DNA of 42,034 nt from Streptomyces beijiangensis (lineage in GTDB: Bacteria; Actinomycetota; Actinomycetes; Streptomycetales; Streptomycetaceae), in assembly GCF_017315755.1 (NCBI RefSeq), contig NZ_JAFLRJ010000038.1, forward strand, positions 1-42,034, written 5' to 3'. Of the stretch, positions 1-6,725 are shown piece after piece. A program made the position numbers and the translations under genes. The notes under the pieces are model-generated. The model ran no database searches. It saw only the letters and a program-made list of their open reading frames with translations, and was not told the DNA's origin. Each line of letters begins with the position of its first letter. Position 1 is the stretch's first letter.

Positions 1-1525
1 CGAGCCCGCGCTCCCAGCTGCGGACCGCCTGCGCGGTGTCCCCCGCATGCCACTGGGCGACACCGAGGTGGTACTCGGTGAGAGGTTCGGCGGGTGCGGT
101 CTCCAGCATGTCGCGCCAGTGCGCGGCCACCAGGGTCGGGCCCGGCGGGATGACGCGGCGCGGCACGGGGAAGGTGCCCGAGCGGTAGAGCTCCGCCCAG
201 GGCGCCTGCTCCTCGTCGAGCGCCGACTCGTCGAAGGGGGTGCCGGGGAGCTTGTGGCCCGCGCGCAGGACTTCCAGGGCGCCCCAGCCCGATCCGGTGG
301 CCAGCGTCTCGGTGGGCTCGTGGTCGGCGTACGGGCGCCAGGCCTCGTACGCCGCGTCGACCTGGGCGCGGGGCAGCGCCGCCTCCAGTCGCGCCTCGGC
401 CTCCGTACGGGCGGCGGTCCAGTCGGCGCCGTGCACCGCGGCGGGGTCGCCGGCGAGCGGTCCGTACGCCTCCAGCCAGCTGAACTCCGCGCCCGCTTCG
501 AGCTTGATGTGCTCCAGCTGGGTGCGGGCCAGGCCGGCCTGGATCTCCGCGTACCCCGGGGTGCCCGGCTCGGTCAGCCACTCCTGCCAGCGGCGTCCGC
601 CGGTCCCCGAGCCCCAGAGGAAGAGCTTGCGGCCGCGCAGCTGGTCGGTGGAGGTCTGGACGAGGCCCTGGCCCGTCGCGTCGAGTGAGGCGATCCAGCG
701 GCGGGCGTCCTCGGGGAGCTCGTAGAAGTAGTCCGCCGCGTGCTCGCTGCGCAGCGGGTAGCTGCGGTCCACGCCACCGAACTCGGGTACGGGGACCCGG
801 CGCAGACTGCGTTCGTACCCGAAGTGCCAGGCCTCGTCGGCGGGCGCGACGATCCGCGTCGTCTCGTCCTCGGGGACGGCGATGTTGGACCACCAGTAGG
901 TGGGGACGGCCTGCTCGTGCGGGTTGCGGATGCGCACGCCGACGTACAGGAAGTCGGAGTCGGCGGGGAGCCAGAGGTCCACCTGGTAGGGCAGGTCGCG
1001 CAGCCGCTCCCACTCCCAGAGGCGGACCATCTCGCCGCCGTCGGGGGCGGGGACGACGGCGGCGTGCAGCGGGGCACAGGTGAGGGTGGTGTGGCCGGTG
1101 GCGCCGATGTTCCACTCGATGCCGCCGGAGAACCAGGCGCCGTTGAGGGCGAAGTCGGCGGGCTGCAGGACCGGGTTGCGGTAGAGCAGTTCGCGGCCGG
1201 TCGTCTTGTGGAAGAGGGACTGGATACGGCCGCCGAGGCCGGGCAGGACCGTGACCCGCAACCGGTCGTTCTCGATGATGATCGCGTCAAGACCGGTCGG
1301 GGTCCGCTCCCGCCCGTATCCGTCGAGGACGCGGACGGGCAGAAGGGTACGGAGCGGTTCGTAACCCAGTTGCCGCGCCATGTCCCGGGGGAGGTCGCGC
1401 CGGCCCTCTTCGGCAACGTCGACGACATGCGTCTCGTCGAGCGGCCGGAGCGCCGGCAGCGGATTCTCCGGCCCCAACGGGGCGGCGGGCAGAGTCAGTA
1501 CGGCACGTCGCACAGTCGTGGCCAA
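1..1525 (-). CDS. DUF5107 / TPR-type protein (3' end outside window)
   Basis: The frame is open from a TTG at 1525 to the window edge (508 codons), so the C-terminus is missing. The TTG is preceded by a good ribosome site (AGGAGG, 5 bases away). Residues about 75-330 resemble the DUF5107 beta-sandwich region seen in actinobacterial proteins followed by tetratricopeptide repeats; the motifs NGAWFSGGIEWNIG and FLWGSGTGGRRWQEWL are typical. The last visible stretch (LTEYHLGVAQWHAGDTAQAV) looks like the first TPR helix pair. No signal peptide is seen. The family resembles carbohydrate-active folds, but its reaction is unknown to me. Family assignment is from recall of conserved wording rather than a search. 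Confidence 0.8.
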   Translation of the reverse strand, partial: MATTVRRAVLTLPAAPLGPENPLPALRPLDETHVVDVAEEGRRDLPRDMARQLGYEPLRTLLPVRVLDGYGRERTPTGLDAIIIENDRLRVTVLPGLGGRIQSLFHKTTGRELLYRNPVLQPADFALNGAWFSGGIEWNIGATGHTTLTCAPLHAAVVPAPDGGEMVRLWEWERLRDLPYQVDLWLPADSDFLYVGVRIRNPHEQAVPTYWWSNIAVPEDETTRIVAPADEAWHFGYERSLRRVPVPEFGGVDRSYPLRSEHAADYFYELPEDARRWIASLDATGQGLVQTSTDQLRGRKLFLWGSGTGGRRWQEWLTEPGTPGYAEIQAGLARTQLEHIKLEAGAEFSWLEAYGPLAGDPAAVHGADWTAARTEAEARLEAALPRAQVDAAYEAWRPYADHEPTETLATGSGWGALEVLRAGHKLPGTPFDESALDEEQAPWAELYRSGTFPVPRRVIPPGPTLVAAHWRDMLETAPAEPLTEYHLGVAQWHAGDTAQAVRSWERGL

Positions 1526-1579
1526 GGCAGCCTCCTCGATCGATTGCCTTGGTGACCATGGAACACTGGCCGAGCCCTG

Positions 1580-1603
1580 CTGACCAGGGGTTCCCCGGGT
1601 CAG
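1580..1603 (-). terminator. Hairpin after the arginase-family gene
   Basis: CTGACC-A-GGGG-TT-CCCC-G-GGTCAG folds into a nearly perfect hairpin starting inside the stop codon of the upstream arginase-like gene and ending 55 bases before the DUF5107 start. There is no U-tract, which is common for Streptomyces terminators. Confidence 0.55.
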
Positions 1604-2496
1604 GATTGCGCAAAAGCGTCCACCACAAGGTCGGCGAAGAGTGCGCCCGCAACCCCTTCGGGGTCAAGGTCCGGGTCGTAAACGGTCAGATTGAGCCCCA
1701 CGCAGCGCTCGGACCGCAGCAGCCTCGCGAGCAGCACCCGCAGTTCGTCGGGGAGCAGCCCGCCCGGATCGGGGCTGTCCACGGCGGGCATCACGGACGG
1801 GTCCAGGACGTCGGCGTCCAGATGGACCCAGAACCCCTTGGTCACCGGGGCTTCGAGGGTCTGCACGGCGGCGTCCGCGAGCTCGGCCACACCCCACTGG
1901 CGCAGTTCGCCGACGGACATGGTCGGGATCTTCAACTCGCCCAGTTCCGCGCGCTCTTCGTCGTAGTCGCGGATGCCGAAGACCCGGATGTCCTCGTCGC
2001 GTACGTACGGACGCAACCCCTCCAGATCGGTCAGGTCGTCCTGCCCGCGCCCGGTGGCGAGCGCCAGCTCCTCCCCCGCCGCGGCCCCGACGCCGTCCGA
2101 GTTCCCCGGGTGCCTGAAGTCCGACGACCCGTCGATCACCGCGATGCCGTACCGGCCGATCCGGCGCAGGGCGAGCGAGGCGCCGAGCTGGATCGAGCAG
2201 TCGCCGCCGAGGACGAGAGGGAAGTCCCCCGCCCGCACATGCCGCTCGATGCGGTCGGCCAGCCGGGGCGTGTACGCGGCGATCGCGGCCGCGTTGAAGA
2301 CGCCGTCCCCCTCCTGCCATACCCCGCGGTCGTAGCGGGGCGGCACGACGACCCCGCCCTCGTACGCCCCGAGCCGCTGCACCAGGCGCTGCTCCCGCAG
2401 CGCGCCCGCCAGCTTGTAGCAGCCGGGGACGGTCCCCGGGGCCGGCGGCCGCAGACCCAGGTTGGACGGGGCGTCGATGACCACGATGCGTCGCAT
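1600..2496 (-). CDS. Arginase/agmatinase-fold protein with altered metal site
   Basis: A 298-residue ureohydrolase-family protein. The family hydrolyses guanidino groups (arginine, agmatine, formiminoglutamate) with two Mn ions held by two His and four Asp. Here the motifs are recognisable but changed: GGDCS at 97-101 (usually GGDHS), DGSSD at 122-126 (usually DAHxD) and HLDADVLDP at 225-233. The four aspartates remain (122, 126, 227, 229), while both histidines are replaced by Cys100 and Ser124. The usual substrate-site NxHG motif is also absent (GNSDGVG instead). It may be catalytically changed or inactive toward arginine. The ATG at 2496 is the natural start, although its ribosome site is weak. 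It diverges from the DUF6204 gene. Confidence 0.85.
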   Translation of the reverse strand: MRRIVVIDAPSNLGLRPPAPGTVPGCYKLAGALREQRLVQRLGAYEGGVVVPPRYDRGVWQEGDGVFNAAAIAAYTPRLADRIERHVRAGDFPLVLGGDCSIQLGASLALRRIGRYGIAVIDGSSDFRHPGNSDGVGAAAGEELALATGRGQDDLTDLEGLRPYVRDEDIRVFGIRDYDEERAELGELKIPTMSVGELRQWGVAELADAAVQTLEAPVTKGFWVHLDADVLDPSVMPAVDSPDPGGLLPDELRVLLARLLRSERCVGLNLTVYDPDLDPEGVAGALFADLVVDAFAQS

Positions 2497-2567
2497 GAGC
2501 CCATCGTCAGCGCCGTACCCTAGATCGTCAACGGCCTGTGGTGGAGCGAGTGAATGGGGCAGCGGAG

Positions 2568-2903
2568 ATGAGCACGCAGCACACGTACCGGGTGATCGTC
2601 CGGGGAGTCTGGGACGGCCTGACGGACGCGTCCCGCACCGAGCTGCTCGCCGGGGCCGGTGAGCACGGCCTCGCGGGGATGAAATTCAGCGAGGAGGGCT
2701 CGCTCACCTACGACACCGTGCTCAAGCACTTCTCGTACCGCTATGCCGTCGTCTCGGACGCGGCGGACGGCGAGGAGATGGCAGGCGCGATCGCCGAGGA
2801 CCGTGCGGAGACGGCGCTCAGGTCCCTCGGGCACGGTTTCCGCGATCTGCGCTCGACCGTCACCGACATGGACACGATGAAGATCAACCGCAAGGGCCGC
2901 TGA
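2568..2903 (+). CDS. DUF6204 family small protein
   Basis: A 111-residue cytosolic protein from ATG 2568, which follows a purine-rich ribosome site (GCGGAG). An in-frame start ten codons earlier has no such site. The N-terminal wording (YRVIVRGVWDGLTD) and the central LTYDTVLKHFSYRY match what I recall of DUF6204, a small family common in Streptomyces. No transmembrane segment, signal peptide or catalytic motif is visible. It looks like an alpha/beta ferredoxin-like domain, which is an inference. Function unknown. It is tail-to-tail with the acetyltransferase at 2913, nine bases apart. Confidence 0.75.
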   Translation: MSTQHTYRVIVRGVWDGLTDASRTELLAGAGEHGLAGMKFSEEGSLTYDTVLKHFSYRYAVVSDAADGEEMAGAIAEDRAETALRSLGHGFRDLRSTVTDMDTMKINRKGR

Positions 2904-2912
2904 AGCGCTCCG

Positions 2913-3470
2913 TCAGGTGCGGGAGAGCATTTCCGCGGTGATCGCCCAGCGCTCGTGGTCCCGCCACGCCCCGTCGATGTGCAGGAAGTCCGGCGAGTAC
3001 CCCTCCAGCCGGTAGCCCGCTCTGCGCACCAGCGCGATCGACGCCTTGTTGGCGGGCTGGATGTTCACCTCCAGCCGGTGCAGCCCCAGGGTCCCGAAGG
3101 CGTACCGCGTCACCAGGCCGAGGCCCTCGCCCATCAGACCGCGGCCCGTGGAGTGCGCGAAGGCGCCGTATCCGAGCGCTCCGCTCAGAAAGGCGCCCTC
3201 GACGATGTTGTTGATGTTGATGAAGCCCGCGATACGGCCCGGCGCACCGCCGTCGCGCTCGCAGAGCAGGAATCCGGCCCTGGCCGGGTCCTGGGCCAGC
3301 CTCCGCGCGTAGACCATGAACGCCCCGGCGTCGGTGGGCGGGGAGAGCCACGGGTGGTGCAGGGCGCGGCTCTCCCCGGCCAGCGTGGTGAACTCCTCGG
3401 CGTCGCCCTGCGAGAAGTGGCGTATGCCCACGCGGGGGCCCTCGGCGAGATAGATGACGTCGGCAGACAT
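2913..3470 (-). CDS. GNAT-family N-acetyltransferase (RimJ/RimL type)
   Basis: A 185-residue acetyltransferase. The family moves an acetyl group from acetyl-CoA to an amine, often a protein N-terminus or a small molecule. The acetyl-CoA binding motif A is GRGLMGEGLGLVTRYAF at about residues 108-124, and the C-terminal pattern LHRLEVNIQPANKASIALVRRAGYRLEG is the typical RimJ/RimL signature (asparagine/alanine pair followed by a late glycine). Start ATG at 3470. It stands alone, transcribed after a LapA-like gene but separated by a hairpin. The substrate cannot be read from sequence. Confidence 0.9.
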   Translation of the reverse strand: MSADVIYLAEGPRVGIRHFSQGDAEEFTTLAGESRALHHPWLSPPTDAGAFMVYARRLAQDPARAGFLLCERDGGAPGRIAGFININNIVEGAFLSGALGYGAFAHSTGRGLMGEGLGLVTRYAFGTLGLHRLEVNIQPANKASIALVRRAGYRLEGYSPDFLHIDGAWRDHERWAITAEMLSRT

Positions 3471-3498
3471 CGCGCCAGCGTACTCAGGCGAGGGGTCC

Positions 3499-3514
3499 GG
3501 CCCCCGTCGGGGCC
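3499..3514 (-). terminator. GC hairpin after lapA-like gene
   Basis: GGCCCC-CGTC-GGGGCC, a six-pair GC stem with a four-base loop, lies immediately after the stop codon of the LapA-like gene on the minus strand and 29 bases before the acetyltransferase start. Confidence 0.45.
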
Positions 3515-3515
3515 T

Positions 3516-3758
3516 TCACTTGTTGCGCCGCCTGAAGAAGTAGCCGCCGCACAGGACGCCGACCACGAACATCGCGAGCAGGGCCATGTAGAGCGGCATC
3601 GAGACTTCGGGGATCAGCAGCCGGATGGTGACCTGTCGGGTGTTCTCGAAGATGAAGACCAGCGCGAGGACCGCGAGCGCGATCACCGCGATCCTGGCAG
3701 GCGTGAACTGGCCTCCGAGGCCGCTCCGGGCTCCGCCCGATGTTTCCTTGGAGCTCAT
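3516..3758 (-). CDS. LapA-domain (DUF1049) small membrane protein
   Basis: An 80-residue protein with two transmembrane helices: residues about 22-40 (IAVIALAVLALVFIFENT) and 50-72 (MPLYMALLAMFVVGVLCGGY), followed by a short basic tail FFRRRNK. The ENTRQVTI segment between the helices is the hallmark of the lipopolysaccharide-assembly LapA domain, which in Gram-positive bacteria occurs in small proteins of unknown role. ATG 3758 was chosen because it has a strong ribosome site (AGGAGAAGG); the frame runs further upstream, but with basic low-complexity residues. A hairpin follows the gene, so it is probably expressed alone. Confidence 0.85.
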   Translation of the reverse strand: MSSKETSGGARSGLGGQFTPARIAVIALAVLALVFIFENTRQVTIRLLIPEVSMPLYMALLAMFVVGVLCGGYFFRRRNK

Positions 3759-3847
3759 GGTCAGGCCCTTCTCCTGGGATGTGACACCGCCCCCAGGATC
3801 AAGCATGGGCAGAGACCGGCACGGGCGCGGCAGGTGGCGGGCCGTAC

Positions 3848-3892
3848 GGGTGACGCGTTCCCGGCGGAGCGGCCCCCGGGAACGCGTCACCC
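3848..3892 (-). terminator. Strong terminator of the secreted hydrolase gene
   Basis: A perfect 16-pair stem (3848-3863 with 3877-3892; arm GGGTGACGCGTTCCCG) encloses a 13-base loop and starts 6 bases after the hydrolase stop codon. Confidence 0.8.
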
Positions 3893-3897
3893 CGCGC

Positions 3898-5703
3898 TCA
3901 CTCCGGCAGCGATCCGCTGACGACCGGGAGCTCCAGCGTCCCCTTCGAGCCAGGGGCGCTGACCACCGTCACCGGCTTGATGCCCCGGTTGCCGACATAG
4001 GCGTCGTCGCTCGCGGCGATCACGAACTCCAGACGGTGTCCTGCCTCGTAGCGGTGCACGATACCGGGGAGATTCACCGTGAACGCCTTGTTCACATCCG
4101 GTACGCGAACGGGTGCGACGAGCCGGTTGACCAGCGTCTTCGTCCCGTCGGGCGCCACGTCGTAGACCTTGGCGAAGAGGACGAGCTTGTCCGCTCCGTC
4201 GCCGGACCGCTGGGCCCGTGCGGCCACCGGCGAGACGACCTTGAGCGTCGCCTTCGGCGAGCCGACGACGTCGACCGCCTCGGTGAGCGGAGCGGTGGAC
4301 CAGCCCAGATAGGTGCCCGGGGTGTCGAACGGCTTGGGGTCCGGCAGGCCGAGCGAGCCCGCGAGGGAGAACTCGGAGTGGCTGGTGGGGGTGAGCAGGT
4401 TCGTGTACGTACGGCTGCCCCTTTCGACCTTGCGCCGGTTGTCGACGAGCTTCCCGTCGCCGGAGAGGTACAGCTTCTGGGACGGGGCGGGGACCGTGCG
4501 GGCTTCGCCGTAGCCGCTCTGATAGGAGCGGTAGTACGCGAAGGCGGGGCCGGTGTCGGTGCCGTGCCGGTGCTGGAGGTAGCGGTCGAACCAGGCCAGG
4601 ATGCGCTGCCCGGTGTAGCTGGTCTCCAGGTTCCCCTGGGCGAAGTTGAGCTCACCCGGCACCTGGCCGCCGCTGTGGCCCGCGGACTGCCAGATCATCT
4701 TGGTCTCGGTGCCCTGCGCCTTGAGCGTCTTGTACGTCGCCGTCGCCTCGTTGAGGTTGAACAGGCTGTCGGTCTGGCCCTGGACGAGAAGCGTGGGCGC
4801 CTTGACGTGCTTCAGGTAGGTGACCGGGGAGACGCTGCGGGCGTACTCCTGCATGGCCTTGGTCCCGCTCGCGGGGTAGCTGCCCGAGTTGAGGAGCCGC
4901 ATCGTGTCGCAGGCCGGGGTGGTGAAATGCAGACAGGGCAGCGAGTTGATGCGGGAGGGGTCGAGGCTGCCGGGGTTGAGGATCGGCTGGCTCTCGCCGA
5001 TGAGGTAGAAGCCGTTGGACCACTGGTACTTGAAGACGCCCGCGGTGTCGGAGCTGACCCCCTTGCGCTGCCCTGCGTTGTTCGGGTCGAGCGCGTAGGA
5101 GAGGTCGTTCCAGGTGATCATCGGTACGAGTGCGTCGATACGGTGGTCGACCGAGGCGGCGGCCATCTGGACGGCGCCGCCGTAGGACCCGCCGATCATG
5201 CCCACGCGCGGGTCGCCCCGGCCGTCGCTGGTGACGTAGTCCGCCCTGGTGCCGTCGTCGGCGGCCACGCTGCCCGCCAGGAAGTCGACGAGCCGGGAGG
5301 CGGCACGGCCGTCGATGCGCGGGTCGTCGAGGGAGATCAGGCAGCCGGACTTGCCGAAGCCGAGGCCGGAGTAGGCGAGTGCGACATAGCCGCGGGCCGC
5401 GAAGGCCTTCGCCGTGGCGTCGGTCCCGCCGTCGGACTTGGAGCCGCCGAAGCCGTTGGTCGTGAGAACGGCGGGCGCGGTGTGCCGCCTGTCGACGCCG
5501 GCCGGACGGTAGAGGTCGGCGTCCACGGTGCAGCTGCGTCCGCCCGCCTGGACGGTGAACTTCAGCGGGGTGACGGTGTATTCGGCGGTCGTGGCGCTCG
5601 CGGGGCCGGTGAAGGTCAGCGGTGCGGCCAGGGCTGCCGCACCGACGGCCATGGCGAGCGCTTTACGGGATCTGGACAGGACGACCTCCACACTGAGGAC
5701 CAT
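3898..5703 (-). CDS. Secreted CocE/NonD-type serine hydrolase (S15 family)
   Basis: A 601-residue alpha/beta hydrolase of the X-Pro dipeptidyl-peptidase/cocaine-esterase type, which cleaves acyl or Xaa-Pro bonds. It has a signal peptide (basic start, hydrophobic AMAVGAAALAAPLTF, then ASA near residue 37), so it is exported. The nucleophile is Ser173 in GGSYGG, the acid lies in GQTDSLFN and the base in AGHSGG. The C-terminal third is the jelly-roll domain that caps S15 enzymes. The start is uncertain: ATG 5703 has no ribosome site and touches a 16-bp palindrome, while in-frame GTG 5693 and CTG 5679 lie nearer to or after a GGAGG. A strong terminator follows. Substrate unknown. Confidence 0.88.
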   Translation of the reverse strand: MVLSVEVVLSRSRKALAMAVGAAALAAPLTFTGPASATTAEYTVTPLKFTVQAGGRSCTVDADLYRPAGVDRRHTAPAVLTTNGFGGSKSDGGTDATAKAFAARGYVALAYSGLGFGKSGCLISLDDPRIDGRAASRLVDFLAGSVAADDGTRADYVTSDGRGDPRVGMIGGSYGGAVQMAAASVDHRIDALVPMITWNDLSYALDPNNAGQRKGVSSDTAGVFKYQWSNGFYLIGESQPILNPGSLDPSRINSLPCLHFTTPACDTMRLLNSGSYPASGTKAMQEYARSVSPVTYLKHVKAPTLLVQGQTDSLFNLNEATATYKTLKAQGTETKMIWQSAGHSGGQVPGELNFAQGNLETSYTGQRILAWFDRYLQHRHGTDTGPAFAYYRSYQSGYGEARTVPAPSQKLYLSGDGKLVDNRRKVERGSRTYTNLLTPTSHSEFSLAGSLGLPDPKPFDTPGTYLGWSTAPLTEAVDVVGSPKATLKVVSPVAARAQRSGDGADKLVLFAKVYDVAPDGTKTLVNRLVAPVRVPDVNKAFTVNLPGIVHRYEAGHRLEFVIAASDDAYVGNRGIKPVTVVSAPGSKGTLELPVVSGSLPE

Positions 5704-5704
5704 G

Positions 5705-5720
5705 TACCGACCGGTAGGTA
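5705..5720. promoter_or_regulatory. TetR-type operator candidate
   Basis: TACCGACCGGTAGGTA is a 16-bp palindrome with a single asymmetric pair, directly upstream of the hydrolase ATG. The ACCGGT core and TACC/GGTA ends resemble sites bound by TetR-family repressors. No regulator gene is adjacent. Confidence 0.5.
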
Positions 5721-5739
5721 CGGCGCCGCGCTCATGCTG

Positions 5740-5751
5740 TGACACGTGTCA
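5740..5751. promoter_or_regulatory. Perfect 12-bp palindrome in hydrolase promoter
   Basis: TGACACGTGTCA is perfectly symmetrical. On the minus strand it lies just downstream of a TTGACA box (5758-5763), where RNA polymerase would bind, so an operator role is plausible. The -10 element is unclear. Confidence 0.4.
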
Positions 5752-5792
5752 TAGGCGTGTCAACGCTCATGACAAGAGTTGTTGAGCCGGGG

Positions 5793-6725
5793 TCAGTTCA
5801 GGGCCGGCACGTCCAGGGTGAGGGTGCCCGCGTCGGCGTCGAGCAGCGCGGGCACGCCCAGCGGCATGGTCTCCGATGTGGTGCAGTGGCCGAAACCGAG
5901 CGCTTCGACGACGGGCACACCGAGCGGCCCGAGCCGGTCCAGGAGCAGCGCGCGCACCTCGTCGTACGGTCCGCACTCCTCCCATGAACCGAGGGCGATC
6001 CCGGCGACCCCGTCCAGCCAGCCGGAGCGCAGGAGTTGCGTGAGGATCCGGTCGAGGCGGTACGGCTCCTCGCCGATGTCCTCGATCAGCAGCAGCCCGC
6101 CGCGCGCGGAAGGACGGGCGTGCGGCGTTCCGAGATCGGCGGCGAGCAGGGAGACGCAGCCGCCCAGGGTGATGCCCCGGGCCTGCCCAGGGACGAGGGG
6201 GCGGGCCGTGCCGAGCCCGAGGCTCCGGACCGACTCGGGCTCGAAGAGCGTGGCCCGCAGGGACTCCTGGGTGTGGGCGTCCTTGAGGAAGGAGACGGCC
6301 GCGATCATCGGCCCGTGCAGGGTGGCGAGCCCCGCCCGGACGGCGAACGCCTCGTGCAGGGCGGTGATGTCGCTGTAGCCGAGGAAGACCTTGGGACCGG
6401 CGGCGCGCATCGCCGTCCAGTCGAGCAGATCGACCATGCGCTGGACGCCGTACCCGCCACGGGCGCAGAACACCGCGTCGACGGACGGGTCGCACCAGGC
6501 CTCCTGGAGATCCCGGGCGCGCACCTCGTCGCTGCCGGCGAGGTACGGGAACTGCGGGTGCCGGTCCAGGACATGGGGCATGACGACCGGGTCCAGGTCC
6601 CAGCCGCGCAGGATGTCCAGACCGGCCTGCAGCCGGTCCTCGGGCAGCGGCCCGCTCGGGGCCACGACGGCGACCTTGGCCCCCGGCCGCAGTCGCGTGG
6701 GCCGGGTCAGGGGCGTGAGGGTCAC
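5793..6725 (-). CDS. LD-carboxypeptidase (S66, LdcA-like)
   Basis: A 310-residue serine peptidase. S66 enzymes cut the L,D bond in tetrapeptides of murein to recycle or remodel cell-wall peptides, and some relatives destroy microcin C-type antibiotics. The nucleophile is Ser118 in LGYSDIT, with Glu215 (LLIEDIG) and His280 (GFGHCTT) completing the Ser-Glu-His triad; length fits the family. No signal peptide, so it acts in the cytosol. The GTG start overlaps the stop of the S9 peptidase (GTGA), showing translational coupling, and it is the last gene of a four-peptidase operon starting at dppA. A self-immunity role like MccF cannot be ruled out. Confidence 0.9.
   Translation of the reverse strand: MTLTPLTRPTRLRPGAKVAVVAPSGPLPEDRLQAGLDILRGWDLDPVVMPHVLDRHPQFPYLAGSDEVRARDLQEAWCDPSVDAVFCARGGYGVQRMVDLLDWTAMRAAGPKVFLGYSDITALHEAFAVRAGLATLHGPMIAAVSFLKDAHTQESLRATLFEPESVRSLGLGTARPLVPGQARGITLGGCVSLLAADLGTPHARPSARGGLLLIEDIGEEPYRLDRILTQLLRSGWLDGVAGIALGSWEECGPYDEVRALLLDRLGPLGVPVVEALGFGHCTTSETMPLGVPALLDADAGTLTLDVPALN

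Noticed and set aside
3625..5742. A 705-codon frame on the plus strand opposite the secreted hydrolase, and many similar long frames elsewhere
   Set aside because: Antisense frames stay open by chance in GC-rich coding DNA. This one lacks recognisable domains, is Arg/Val/Gly-rich, and the opposite strand encodes a clear enzyme with signal peptide and catalytic triad.
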